The position numbers and the translations under genes are program-made. Under the pieces are notes generated by a model. That model was not told where the DNA came from and ran no database searches. It saw nothing but the letters and a program-made list of their open reading frames with translations. A stretch of DNA of 64,000 nucleotides from Marinomonas sp. SBI8L. Its GTDB lineage: Bacteria > Pseudomonadota > Gammaproteobacteria > Pseudomonadales > Marinomonadaceae. Position 1 is the first letter of the stretch. The number at the start of each line of letters is the position of its first letter. Positions 17,741 to 26,579 of the stretch are shown piece by piece. The stretch is from positions 1 to 64,000 of the forward strand of contig NZ_JSEO01000003.1 of assembly GCF_001624705.1 (NCBI RefSeq), in the 5' to 3' direction.

Positions 17741-18133
17741 ATGGCCAATCTAACCTTTAAATATACGATTTTATATGTGCAGAACGTATCTGAAACTTTA
17801 GCTTTTTATGAGGCTGCGTTTGGGTTTAATAGGGGGATGCTGCATGAAAGTGGTGATTATGGCGAGCTAGTGACCGGCAATACTAAATTGTCATTTTCGT
17901 CCTTAGCCTTGATGACGTCTTTGGGTAAAAAACCGGGGACACAAGCAGACTTAAATGCGTGTTTTGAAATTGCGTTTGAAACCACAGATGTACCAGCGGC
18001 GTTAACGAAGGCGTTAGCGGCAGGGGCGAGTTTGGTTCAGGATGTGGAAACCATGCCTTGGGGTCAAACGACCGCTTATGTGAAAGATTTAAATGGTTTC
18101 TTAGTGGAGTTGTGTTCGCCCATTGTTCTCTAG
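17741..18133 (+). CDS. VOC superfamily (glyoxalase/bleomycin-resistance) protein
   Basis: A 130-residue single-gene VOC protein. The paired beta-alpha-beta units begin FKYTILYVQNVSETLAFYEAAF and, in the second half, FEIAFETTDVPAALTKALAAG, ending AYVKDLNGFLVELCSP, the usual metal-site strand with Glu. Members bind a metal and act as lyases, dioxygenases or drug-binding proteins; the substrate cannot be told. Transcribed alone, convergent with the AraC gene. Confidence 0.85.
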   Translation: MANLTFKYTILYVQNVSETLAFYEAAFGFNRGMLHESGDYGELVTGNTKLSFSSLALMTSLGKKPGTQADLNACFEIAFETTDVPAALTKALAAGASLVQDVETMPWGQTTAYVKDLNGFLVELCSPIVL

Positions 18134-18152
18134 TACATCTTGGCTGATAAAT

Positions 18153-18854
18153 TTAGAAAGGATCAAAACCATAACCTGTGCTGTCTAACTGAGCCATTAG
18201 CATGGGGTTATTGAGCAGTTGAGTTGGGCTGAGCTTAAACCAGCGTTGAAACTCCCGACACATATGGGATTGATCCGAATAACCATATAAATCAGCGGTG
18301 TCAGCCATGGTGCTTGTTTGGCTCAAGTGCTTGGCCGCCTTGCGTGCTCTGGCTAGCTGAAACCAATAGCTAGGGCTTTTATCTGTTTCCTTGATGAGCA
18401 TACGTTGTAAACTGCGAGTGCTCATGCCGAGTTGTTTTGCTGCTTGGGTAACATTAGTTAAATTACTGGCTAAGGATGTCAGTGCTTCTTCGACACAGGG
18501 TTTGATAGACGTGACTTCATTGAGCATGTCTTCCAGTTGACTAATGTTTTTTTTGTCGTGGCTAATGGCTTTATCGTCGTAACTATCAAGCTTAAAAAGT
18601 GGCATATATTTGACGAGTTTTTCTTGCTCTATCTGCATGCCAGGCTTTAAACGAAAGCCAAGACTATGGGTGCTTGCTTGAGTTTGAACCGCTTGAGTAT
18701 GTTCAAATAGAGGGGAAACAAACCACAAAGAAGGCTTAGTTTGGTGATCTGCTTGGTGGGTCTTGATAATGAGATCACGACAGCCATCAGGCAAAATTAA
18801 AATGCTGCCATTAGAATGGGAGTGAGCTGACCAGACATCTGTGATGTGACTCAT
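18153..18854 (-). CDS. AraC family transcription regulator
   Basis: A 233-residue regulator. The C-terminal AraC domain (about 125-215) has both helix-turn-helices: NVTQAAKQLGMSTRSLQRML and MADTADLYGYSDQSHMCREF. The N-terminal part (SILILPDGCRDLIIK, LGFRLKPG) belongs to the short AraC group with a compact cupin-like N-terminus. It starts 24 bases downstream of the 119-residue gene on the same strand, so it may be the last gene of the helicase transcript. Confidence 0.88.
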   Translation of the reverse strand: MSHITDVWSAHSHSNGSILILPDGCRDLIIKTHQADHQTKPSLWFVSPLFEHTQAVQTQASTHSLGFRLKPGMQIEQEKLVKYMPLFKLDSYDDKAISHDKKNISQLEDMLNEVTSIKPCVEEALTSLASNLTNVTQAAKQLGMSTRSLQRMLIKETDKSPSYWFQLARARKAAKHLSQTSTMADTADLYGYSDQSHMCREFQRWFKLSPTQLLNNPMLMAQLDSTGYGFDPF

Positions 18855-18877
18855 GTGTTCCTCCCATTGTTAGTGTT

Positions 18878-19237
18878 TTAAAGGTTTCCTAGCCTATGGT
18901 TCCATTTACCTTGGTGTTCTTCAAGACAGGCCTCTTCACTATCAAATTTAATTTGCTTAAAGCTATCTTGCAACTGGATGCCGAGCGGTTTTAATTCAGA
19001 CTGAATCAGCCGGTTTATTTCTTTTCGCTTTTCTCCACCTGTCGGGCTACCTATAAAACGGCTTACCTGAGCACGAGTTTCAAAGACACAAGTCACCTTG
19101 ATTGAGCGAGACATATCATTGAAATCCACTTGGTGGGTTAGCCATTGGAAACCTTCAAAGGCCTCCAGGGCTTGGTCACAGACCTTAGTAAGGGCTGTGA
19201 CTATTGCTTTTTCATGTTTCTTGTCTGTTTTTTTCAT
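18878..19237 (-). CDS. conserved hypothetical protein downstream of RhlE-like helicase
   Basis: A 119-residue soluble protein starting MKKTDKKHEKAIVTALTKVC and containing FEGFQWLTHQVDF and VTCVFETRAQ. I recall similar proteins in marine gammaproteobacteria labelled Fis family regulator, but I see no Fis helix-turn-helix, so that label is not adopted. It lies six bases after the helicase stop, so the two are surely cotranscribed. Function unknown. Confidence 0.7.
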   Translation of the reverse strand: MKKTDKKHEKAIVTALTKVCDQALEAFEGFQWLTHQVDFNDMSRSIKVTCVFETRAQVSRFIGSPTGGEKRKEINRLIQSELKPLGIQLQDSFKQIKFDSEEACLEEHQGKWNHRLGNL

Positions 19238-19243
19238 GACAAA

Positions 19244-20575
19244 TTATTTATGCCTTGGGGCTCTCTTCTTTTCAGTTTTAGTATTAGCGGTTTTGTTGCT
19301 TTTTGGCTGCGTATCTTTGTTCTGCGCTTGTTTATTTTCAGCATCAGGGCGGTTCGCTTTACGTACATAGTTCAAGATAGATACTGGCACAGTTTTACGC
19401 ACAGGGAAGCCTTCGATCTCTTTACGCTTCACAATGTGGCCTAAACGGCTTTCAATCGCGCAAAGATTCTTAAAGTCTCCCATAGCGACAAAGGAAATGG
19501 CTTCACCGGCAGCACCCGCACGGCCAGTTCGGCCAATTCTATGGATGTATTCTTCTGGTTTGAAAGGCAGGTCATAGTTAACCACGCGAGTTAGATCACC
19601 AATATCTATGCCTCGGGCTGCAACACCTGTTGCTACAAGGTACTTAAGTTCGCCAGATTTAAAGCTCGCAAGGACTTTTTCACGCATTGATTGGCTTCTA
19701 TCCCCATGGATACAATCTGCTTTAATGCCACGCTTTTCTAACTGGCTAACCAACTTAGCCGCACCGTGTTTTTTCTCAATAAAGATAAGTGCCTGATCCC
19801 ATTCTTGTTCTTTGATTAAATGGCTCAAAAGGGCTGACTTGGTATCTTTATCTACGGTTATCAACCATTGATCTATGCTTGATGCTGAGGTTTCTTTTGG
19901 AGAGATATTGATCTCTAAAAGATCATCATAAAACTCCTTGTTTTCCATACCTACACCTGAAAAGGTGGTAGATAAATTGCGTACATGATCATTTAAAGTC
20001 GCGGAAAATAACAGGTTTTGTCTATCGTCAGGTAAACGATCGATAATGTTATAGATGTCATCGATAAAGCCCATGTCGAGCATTCTATCGGCTTCGTCTA
20101 GCACTAGCGTTTCAATTTCATCAAAATGAAGTGCGCGCTGGTGGACCATATCAACCAAGCGACCTGGAGTGGCGACTAAAAAGTCGACACCTTCAATTAA
20201 ACGCTCTTTTTGAGGGGCTTCATCAACACCGCCATAAAGTGCCATTGAGGTAAAATCTAATTCTTTGCCATACTCAGCGATGCTTTCTTCAACCTGAGTG
20301 GCCAGTTCTCGCGTTGGTGTTAACACCAAGATACGAACGCGTTTGCCCCTGACTTTAGTTTGGCCTGCATAACGTCGATTGCGGTAAAGCTTTTCTAATA
20401 GGGGTAAGACGAAACTGGCGGTTTTACCTGTCCCTGTTTGAGACGCAGCTAATAGGTTTCTATCCAGTAAAATGGCTGGAATGGCTTGTTTTTGGATAGA
20501 CGTAGGTTGGGTGTAACCCAACTCAGCAACCGCATTAAGAATAGGGGTGCTTAGTCCAAGTTTAGCGAATGACAT
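19244..20575 (-). CDS. DEAD-box RNA helicase, RhlE-like
   Basis: A 443-residue ATP-dependent RNA helicase. All core motifs are visible: Q motif (LGYTQPTSIQKQAIP), motif I ASQTGTGKTA, Ia PTRELA, II VLDEADRMLDMG, III SATL, V ATGVAARGID and VI YIHRIGRTGRAG. The tail (about 400-443) is Lys/Gln/Asn rich, as in RhlE proteins, for RNA contact. Likely works in ribosome assembly or RNA turnover. It heads a three-gene run with the 119-residue protein and perhaps the AraC gene. Confidence 0.93.
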   Translation of the reverse strand: MSFAKLGLSTPILNAVAELGYTQPTSIQKQAIPAILLDRNLLAASQTGTGKTASFVLPLLEKLYRNRRYAGQTKVRGKRVRILVLTPTRELATQVEESIAEYGKELDFTSMALYGGVDEAPQKERLIEGVDFLVATPGRLVDMVHQRALHFDEIETLVLDEADRMLDMGFIDDIYNIIDRLPDDRQNLLFSATLNDHVRNLSTTFSGVGMENKEFYDDLLEINISPKETSASSIDQWLITVDKDTKSALLSHLIKEQEWDQALIFIEKKHGAAKLVSQLEKRGIKADCIHGDRSQSMREKVLASFKSGELKYLVATGVAARGIDIGDLTRVVNYDLPFKPEEYIHRIGRTGRAGAAGEAISFVAMGDFKNLCAIESRLGHIVKRKEIEGFPVRKTVPVSILNYVRKANRPDAENKQAQNKDTQPKSNKTANTKTEKKRAPRHK

Positions 20576-20685
20576 AAAATAGGTCTCGATAGGGAGCAGA
20601 TCAGGAGGACGTGCGATGGCGGGAGTATAGCAGTAACTTGGTGAAAAATAAGGGCTGTTATTTTTGTTCTTGCCCTCTTGTTTCT

Positions 20686-21711
20686 TTAAACTTTACTGTG
20701 AGTTAGTCTTCTTCTAAATTGACTCACGCTTAAGTCATACCATTTATTGAAAGCGGTATAAAAACTACTAACTTCGGTATAACCCAAAATGTCACTTATC
20801 TCTAAAATACTAATTTCTGAGTTCGCTAAAAGTTTGGCTGATTGCCTTTTTCTAACTTGATTTAATATCTCTTTGAAACTTGTATTTTCTTTTTGTAAAT
20901 GACGATAAAGTGTTTGTCGACTAACAAAGAGTTGATGGCAAACTTCATCTATATTTGCTTTTTTAATAGGCAATAAATCTAATATTAGCTCTTCTACTGT
21001 TTCTTTATTTATAACTTTTAAATTGCTTTCTTCTTTATAACTTGTTTTAGCATTTACTATACGACTTTCCAAAAGTTCTTTTAAATAAGGGTTAAAGCTA
21101 ACCACTTTTCTTTCTAATATACTTTTGTCAAAACATATCATATTAGAAGAGGCAGAAAAGTGAATTGAATCTCCAAAAGTAGCTGGATACATATCAACAT
21201 AATCAGGTTCAGCAAAAGTGAACTCTGCCGTTACGAGTTGTACATCTTGACGAGATAACTTTCTGGCCCAATGTACAAGAGAGCTTAGATTTTTTTCTAT
21301 AAGCGCATTAGGATAGCCCTTACTTTCATCGACAGTGAAATGTAGTTCAATCAGGTCTGCTTGAGTTTTCATTTCCCAATGTTCTGAGGAACTGACCCAG
21401 TCTAAATGTTGAATATAATTTTCTAGTGCTTCTCTTATGGTTTCGCATTGGCTAATAAGGCTTGCTAACAAGCCTTTAAATGCTGGGTTGATGTAAGCGC
21501 CTAGCAGTAAACCATAACCTTTCGTCTGTGCGCTTCTGTCTAAGTATTGCCATAAGTCGATCAGTATTTGTTCATTCGATCTGCCTTCAGTATTAACAAA
21601 ATCCTCTTTATTCAGTATGTATTCGTCTTCAGAAAAAAAGGAAAGAGTAGCCGCTGATTCCATCAAACTAAGCACTGATGCAGAAGAAACCGTATTTTCA
21701 TATTTTTGCAT
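20686..21711 (-). CDS. AraC family regulator with AraC-type ligand-binding N-terminus (OruR-like)
   Basis: A 341-residue regulator. Residues about 20-205 resemble the Arabinose-binding-type domain of OruR/ArgR-like AraC proteins (LLLGAYINPAFKGLLASLIS, IELHFTVDES). The C-terminal AraC domain has DEVCHQLFVSRQTLYRHLQK and ISILEISDILGYTEVSSFYT. Effector unknown. It is divergent from the chemoreceptor/binding-protein pair, across an AT-rich 351-base gap that contains a perfect 16-base palindrome. Confidence 0.88.
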   Translation of the reverse strand: MQKYENTVSSASVLSLMESAATLSFFSEDEYILNKEDFVNTEGRSNEQILIDLWQYLDRSAQTKGYGLLLGAYINPAFKGLLASLISQCETIREALENYIQHLDWVSSSEHWEMKTQADLIELHFTVDESKGYPNALIEKNLSSLVHWARKLSRQDVQLVTAEFTFAEPDYVDMYPATFGDSIHFSASSNMICFDKSILERKVVSFNPYLKELLESRIVNAKTSYKEESNLKVINKETVEELILDLLPIKKANIDEVCHQLFVSRQTLYRHLQKENTSFKEILNQVRKRQSAKLLANSEISILEISDILGYTEVSSFYTAFNKWYDLSVSQFRRRLTHSKV

Positions 21712-21845
21712 TTAGTAATCCTAACCAATAATAAAAATTGTGTTTTTGAAGCTAAATGAAACCCTTGTAACCAAATAGCAAGATGAGCGATACCAAATAC
21801 TATAGAAGGGTTCAGTTTTTAGTTTATTATAATTCTGAAAGCAAA

Positions 21846-21861
21846 TATTCGAATTCGAATA
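21846..21861. promoter_or_regulatory. 16-bp perfect palindrome in the AraC/chemoreceptor intergenic region
   Basis: TATTCGAATTCGAATA is a perfect palindrome within 21712-22062, which otherwise is AT-rich with no gene. It could bind a dimeric regulator of either flanking gene. AraC proteins usually bind direct repeats, so the binder may be another protein. Confidence 0.4.
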
Positions 21862-22062
21862 ATACATAGTCATACATTAATAATATACATTTAAAAATGA
21901 ATAAGTCCTATGCAAAAATGAATGGATATACTTATATTATGAAATAAATAGTTTCATTAATTCTCTTGTTGTTATTTAGAACGCTTTTTCTCTTTCATTT
22001 AAATTAATTTTTGGATGTGGGTTTTTATTGTCTTAATTAAATTATTTATTTAGGTGTTGATA

Positions 22063-23538
22063 ATGAATAAATCAATTTCTCTAAAACTAATCGTATCTAT
22101 ATGGTTAGCAATCTCTGTTTTAATCATCATGTTCTCAATTTATGATTATAAAAAACAAGAAAATGAATTAAAGGAAAGGCAGCACCAAGAAATATTAAGC
22201 TCTGGTCAAAGATTACAGTTAAGTTTACCGAGTTCTATTTGGAATTTTAATGCAGATCTAACCCAGTCTATTTTAAACTCAGAGAAGAACCTCGAATTCA
22301 TCTCAGACATAAATTTTACCGAAGGAGGAGATGAGTTAATAAATGAATCTACTGAAGAATATCATTTTATTTTGACCTATCAGAATTCAGGTAAAGACTC
22401 TGTTGTCGGCCGTGTTCATATTGTTAAAGATGATACCAGTATAAAAGCTAAGCTAAAGCAGCTACTCCTAGTCGAGTTTATCAAAGCACTTTTCCTAATC
22501 AGTATTATCGTTCTATTAGTCCACTTTTTGCTCTCTTACATGGTTATCAAACCTATTAAATTAATCGTGAATAAGCTTGAAGACATTGCATCGGGTGAAG
22601 GTGACCTTACTCAGCGTATATCACATCTGAATCAGGATGAAATTGGCCAACTAGCGATTTCTTTTAATAGCTTTGTTGATCAAATTCAAAAGCTTGTGTC
22701 GCAAATACAAGTTAGCGCAGTAGGGACAAATACACTTTCCAATGAGCTGCAAGAAGTCTCAAGCAAAGGTAAGTCCTTATTAGAGTTTCAACAGGAAGAA
22801 ACAGATAACCTAGTCAGTGCGACAAAGCAGTTTAGCCTTTCATCCCGTGAAATTGCCGTAAATGTGAAGCAAACGGCTGATGAAGCTCAGTTAGCGAGTA
22901 AAGAAACAAAAGCCATTGCCCTGGTCATTCAATCTAGCGTCGTTGCTAATCAAACCTTATCCGAGCATTTAAACAGTGCGACCAAAGCCGTCAGCGTGCT
23001 TGAAAATGATGTACAAGGTATTAGTGCCTTATTGGATGTGATTCGAGCCATTGCAGAGCAAACAAACCTACTTGCCTTGAATGCAGCCATTGAAGCAGCA
23101 AGAGCAGGAGAGCAAGGTCGCGGTTTTGCTGTGGTGGCTGATGAAGTACGAGCTCTCGCGAATAGAACCCAGGAAAGTACCACCGAAATTCAAAAAACGA
23201 TTGAGAAGCTAGAGCAAGGGACAAACTCTGTTATTGAGATTATTGCCCTATCTCATGGGGTGAGTGAAGAGTCTGTTGATGCGGCTCAAAATGCAGATAG
23301 TTTGATTGAGAGTATTCTTAATGCAACTGCGCAAATCAGCTCAATGACAGACAATATTTCTTCCGCGACAGAAGAGCAAAACATGGTATCGGATGACCTA
23401 GCTAATAATATTTCGAAAATTGTAGAGGCTGGGAAGCAAAGCCTAGAACAACTCTACGATATCAATGATAGATCAGAAAACATTCTTACTTCTTCTAAAA
23501 AGTTAGAGCAAAACACTTCCCAATTCCGTGTCAATTAA
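22063..23538 (+). CDS. methyl-accepting chemotaxis protein
   Basis: A 491-residue chemoreceptor: membrane helix at about 5-25, a small periplasmic domain of about 105 residues, second helix at about 135-160, HAMP ([20 protein letters not shown]), then a long coiled coil with the hairpin tip [20 protein letters not shown] and [15 protein letters not shown]. It controls CheA through CheW. ATG at 22063 chosen; an in-frame GTG nine bases earlier lacks a better ribosome site. The periplasmic binding-protein gene starts 11 bases after its stop, which suggests the two act together. Confidence 0.92.
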   Translation: MNKSISLKLIVSIWLAISVLIIMFSIYDYKKQENELKERQHQEILSSGQRLQLSLPSSIWNFNADLTQSILNSEKNLEFISDINFTEGGDELINESTEEYHFILTYQNSGKDSVVGRVHIVKDDTSIKAKLKQLLLVEFIKALFLISIIVLLVHFLLSYMVIKPIKLIVNKLEDIASGEGDLTQRISHLNQDEIGQLAISFNSFVDQIQKLVSQIQVSAVGTNTLSNELQEVSSKGKSLLEFQQEETDNLVSATKQFSLSSREIAVNVKQTADEAQLASKETKAIALVIQSSVVANQTLSEHLNSATKAVSVLENDVQGISALLDVIRAIAEQTNLLALNAAIEAARAGEQGRGFAVVADEVRALANRTQESTTEIQKTIEKLEQGTNSVIEIIALSHGVSEESVDAAQNADSLIESILNATAQISSMTDNISSATEEQNMVSDDLANNISKIVEAGKQSLEQLYDINDRSENILTSSKKLEQNTSQFRVN

Positions 23539-23549
23539 AAGGTGTATTC

Positions 23550-24326
23550 ATGTTTCAGCTAAAGTCAAAGATACTCGTTTCATCTGCCATTTTGTTTGCT
23601 CAGCAGGCTTATGCAGCAGAACCCTTATTGGTTAGTTCGATCGATTGGTGCCCTCAACTCTGTAGTACAGGTGATAAAGAAGGGTATGTTATGGATACGG
23701 TAAAGGCTGTTTTTAAAGACAGTCCTTATCAAGTCAAGGTAACGACTTTTCCTTGGTCCCGTGCGATTAAGTCTGTTGAAAAAGGTCAAGCTCAGGCACT
23801 TCTAGCGCCAGCAAAGCAAGAAGCACCTAACCTTATGTTTCCAACACAAGAAGTAGGAATTCAAAGGATGTGTTTCTTTACTAAGTCTCACTCTGACTGG
23901 ACGTACTCAGGGCCAGAATCGCTTACCGGACTAAAAGTAGGCCTTGCCCAGGACACTTCGATAGAAGAACTAAACTCCTTTATTGCTGATAATCCAGATC
24001 AGTTCGATTTTATCCCCTATAGCGACAGCTATTTGGATATCAGCATCAAGAAAACCAAATTCGATAGGATAGATGCGTTTTTATTTACCTATAACTCAAC
24101 TCAATATGAGCTTGCTAATATGCAGCTCAATAATGAATTTAGAGAAGCAGGTTGCACCTCGACTGCAAAAATCTATATGGCCTTTACTCCAGATGCGGGA
24201 CAAACCTCTGACGTAAAAGAAATGATGGATTACTTTGATCAGCAAATGGCATCTCTCAAAGCATCCGGCGAAATAAAAAATATTATGGCGAAATATGGGT
24301 TAAGTGATTGGCAGGATTTCTTATAA
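23550..24326 (+). CDS. periplasmic solute-binding protein, family 3-like
   Basis: A 258-residue exported protein with signal peptide MFQLKSKILVSSAILFAQQA then YAAE. The mature part has the family 3 layout (GYVMDTVKAVF, VTTFPWSRAIKSVEKGQAQAL, LTGLKVGLAQDTSIEEL). Cysteine pairs (CPQLC and others) may form disulfides. No ABC permease or ATPase gene is near, so its partner is probably the chemoreceptor just upstream instead of a transporter. Ligand unknown. Confidence 0.82.
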   Translation: MFQLKSKILVSSAILFAQQAYAAEPLLVSSIDWCPQLCSTGDKEGYVMDTVKAVFKDSPYQVKVTTFPWSRAIKSVEKGQAQALLAPAKQEAPNLMFPTQEVGIQRMCFFTKSHSDWTYSGPESLTGLKVGLAQDTSIEELNSFIADNPDQFDFIPYSDSYLDISIKKTKFDRIDAFLFTYNSTQYELANMQLNNEFREAGCTSTAKIYMAFTPDAGQTSDVKEMMDYFDQQMASLKASGEIKNIMAKYGLSDWQDFL

Positions 24327-24357
24327 AACTGTCTGCTTAATGAGAAGCAAGAAGGGA

Positions 24358-24397
24358 CTAAATTGGTGGCGTCAGTACTGCCAATTTAGTTTTTTAT
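24358..24397 (+). terminator. terminator after binding-protein gene
   Basis: The stem ACTAAATTGG / CCAATTTAGT with a 14-base partly paired loop is followed by TTTTTTATTTTT, 32 bases after the stop at 24326. Confidence 0.85.
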
Positions 24398-24419
24398 TTT
24401 TAAATACTTGGTGACCGCC

Positions 24420-24866
24420 ATGATGGACGCTGTTTTATTAGTCATATTGAATCTCTTGTTTATTTATTCTTTGATTAGTTTGATGGAAAAGAGGCTGCAC
24501 AAGTCATATCGAGATAAGTACGGTGCACAGATAGAGGAGTTTGAGGCAGTTATTTATTGTTTTCAAAATTTTGATTTTGACAACATTCCCAAGCCCCAAA
24601 TAAATCAGAATACTGTTTATAACAATCTTCTTATTGTGACTTCATCCTATCTAAAAGCTTATCAAGCCCTTGATATGAGTAAAAATCAACTGATTGAATT
24701 TTCAGTCAGAAATAAAGAGTTAATCAAATCCTACATAGATGTGCTCGAATCTTTGAAGTTATCTACCGCAAAATTTCAAGGGCTAGATCGTGATGCAGAA
24801 GTCGCAATGGCTGATGTGATCAATAAAGTTGAAGCTTCAATTAAAAAATTAACCCAAGAATATTAA
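24420..24866 (+). CDS. hypothetical protein with N-terminal membrane anchor
   Basis: A 148-residue protein with a hydrophobic helix at about 4-22 (VLLVILNLLFIYSLISLM) and a charged, helical remainder ending in a likely coiled coil. I chose the ATG at 24420; the frame is open to a TTG at 24408. Ribosome site is weak. It follows the terminator of the chemoreceptor pair, so it has its own promoter. Unrecognised. Confidence 0.55.
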   Translation: MMDAVLLVILNLLFIYSLISLMEKRLHKSYRDKYGAQIEEFEAVIYCFQNFDFDNIPKPQINQNTVYNNLLIVTSSYLKAYQALDMSKNQLIEFSVRNKELIKSYIDVLESLKLSTAKFQGLDRDAEVAMADVINKVEASIKKLTQEY

Positions 24867-24878
24867 TTTTACTTTTTA

Positions 24879-24934
24879 TCTTGATATCAAGATAAAAAGC
24901 TGTCATCCTAAATGTATCTTAACTTCAAGATAAA
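24879..24934. promoter_or_regulatory. repeated ATCTTGATATCAAGAT / CTTCAAGATA motifs upstream of nitroreductase gene
   Basis: ATCTTGATATCAAGAT is a perfect 16-base palindrome and is followed about 30 bases later by the related half TTAACTTCAAGATAA. Together they lie 100-150 bases before the nitroreductase start. A redox- or stress-responsive regulator could bind here; the binder is unknown. Confidence 0.45.
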
Positions 24935-25033
24935 TTTAATTATCTAGCAAGAGCATCCCATTAGGTGTCATTTAAGCATCTAAGGTAGGGATAAAAATTA
25001 CGCTAAAAACTAATATTCAAGGTAGGGAAAACG

Positions 25034-25687
25034 ATGACAAATCTAGCCGAGTTCAAAGACACAAATTTTATACAAGCTGGTACAGAATCAGTATTAGAAA
25101 AACGTACCTCTGTAGGTAAATATGATAAATCTCGCACTATTGATACCAAGCTAGTATCTGAATTAGTGCGATTAGCCAGCTTGGCACCGAGTGCGTTTAA
25201 TCTTCAAAATTGGGAATTTGTTGCGGTTTATTCAAATGAAGCAAAACAGACTTTGTTTCCTCTTGCTTTTAACCAACCTCAGGTGCTGGATGCGGCAGTG
25301 ACATTTATTGTGTGCGGTAAAACCGAAGGTTATAAAGAGCTAGGTGACGTACTTCAGGCGTCTGTCGATGCGGGTATTATTAGCTCTGGTGTTCAGCAAA
25401 CTTGGGTCGATATGGTGACTCAATCCCATGAAAATGATGCCCAAGTTAGACGTGATGAAGCCATGCGTTCTGGCTCCTTAGCATCAATGAGCCTAATGGT
25501 TGCAGCGCAAGAGCTAGGTTTAGTTTCTGGTGCCATGGGTGGCTTTGATTCAGAGGCTGTTCAAGCCGCTTTTTCAATCCATGATGCGAGTGTGCCAGTC
25601 ATGTTAGTGACAGTCGGTTATCCAGCAGAAGGTAACTGGCCTCAAAAAATTCGTAAGCCAGTAGAGCAAGTAATGACACTGGTATAA
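25034..25687 (+). CDS. nitroreductase family protein
   Basis: A 217-residue flavoprotein of the nitroreductase family. The FMN-binding stretch LASLAPSAFNLQNWEFVAV and the late GLVSGAMGGFDSEAVQAAF are characteristic; the C-terminal VGYPAEGNWPQKIRKPVEQV is the usual end. Such enzymes use NAD(P)H to reduce nitro compounds or quinones. Transcribed alone. Upstream DNA at 24867-24970 contains the imperfect repeat TATCTTGATATCAAGATAAA plus AACTTCAAGATAAAT, which may bind a regulator. Confidence 0.85.
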   Translation: MTNLAEFKDTNFIQAGTESVLEKRTSVGKYDKSRTIDTKLVSELVRLASLAPSAFNLQNWEFVAVYSNEAKQTLFPLAFNQPQVLDAAVTFIVCGKTEGYKELGDVLQASVDAGIISSGVQQTWVDMVTQSHENDAQVRRDEAMRSGSLASMSLMVAAQELGLVSGAMGGFDSEAVQAAFSIHDASVPVMLVTVGYPAEGNWPQKIRKPVEQVMTLV

Positions 25688-25912
25688 CTTGCTCGAATAG
25701 CTTTTCTTCAGATACTTCCCCAGCCTTAAAATGCCATTATCTGAATTTTAAGGCTTAAATTCCGCTTGTGATTTGGTTAATCAGATTGCAACTAAATCAA
25801 CTATTCAGCTTTTTCTTTGTTCAATATCATTGCTCGATAAAATGAATTTCCCATACAGGTGAATCACAGGTATTTACCTTGTATGCATGAGTCACACACA
25901 GAGTGAAGAATA

Positions 25913-26437
25913 ATGAAACATGTAATAAAGCTAGGCTTATTGATATCCGCTTTACTGGCTAATTCAGCCCATAGTTTTGACATCGCTGTTGACCCCGTGC
26001 CTTTTCTTTTAAAAGGTTACTCTTTGAGTATTGCGCAAACTTTTGGGGATAAGCGTTTTGAAATTGGTGTATTCGGACTAGAGGCTGACGATGATATCCA
26101 TGGCAATGATAATTTTGATATGGAGTTTGAAGGCTTTGGTATTAAGTATGATCACCTTTTTAATCATTATGAGGGGGTCTTTATCGGCTGGGAGTTAAAC
26201 TTTGCAGATGTGACTTATACCCATACCAAAAGCAATGAAGTATTTGATCGCACTGTCATCACGACCGCGCCAAGAATTGGCTATCGATTTGTTAAAAATA
26301 ACAATTTCACCATCACCCCTTGGTTAGCGTTGGACATCCTACTTTATGATGGTGACAAGGTTGAAAGCCAAGGCGATCGCTATGAAAATGATGAGGTCCA
26401 GCTTTTTCCTTCCATCCAGTTTGGATACAGGTTTTAG
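25913..26437 (+). CDS. exported outer-membrane-like beta-barrel protein
   Basis: A 174-residue protein with a clear signal peptide (residues 1-22, ending SAHSF). The mature part is rich in alternating aromatic/polar strands (FDMEFEGFGIKYDHL, GVFIGWELNFADVTY, APRIGYRFVKNNNFT) and ends in YRF, an aromatic C-terminus typical of outer-membrane barrels. About eight strands fit the length. Function unknown. Confidence 0.65.
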   Translation: MKHVIKLGLLISALLANSAHSFDIAVDPVPFLLKGYSLSIAQTFGDKRFEIGVFGLEADDDIHGNDNFDMEFEGFGIKYDHLFNHYEGVFIGWELNFADVTYTHTKSNEVFDRTVITTAPRIGYRFVKNNNFTITPWLALDILLYDGDKVESQGDRYENDEVQLFPSIQFGYRF

Positions 26438-26499
26438 TATCAGAAATCATTTCTATTTTGTTTAATGGATAAATGGTTATTTAAAATATACAGTGGGCC

Positions 26500-26565
26500 A
26501 TGAAAAAAGTGCTGTACCTTCTAATGGCGTTGGGAGGTTTCCTAGGTACTGCTAAATGGGTCTAA
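26500..26565 (+). CDS. possible 21-residue membrane miniprotein
   Basis: The short frame MKKVLYLLMALGGFLGTAKW plus V has a Lys-Lys start and a hydrophobic core, like known bacterial single-helix miniproteins. It lies between the barrel gene and the LysR gene. No strong ribosome site is seen (CAGTGGGCC before ATG), so it may be chance. Comparison across related genomes would decide. Confidence 0.3.
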   Translation: MKKVLYLLMALGGFLGTAKWV

Positions 26566-26579
26566 CTGGAGCGTTATAA

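Noticed and set aside
18878-19237. Fis-family label for the 119-residue protein
   Set aside because: Similar proteins are sometimes labelled so, but no Fis helix-turn-helix is visible.
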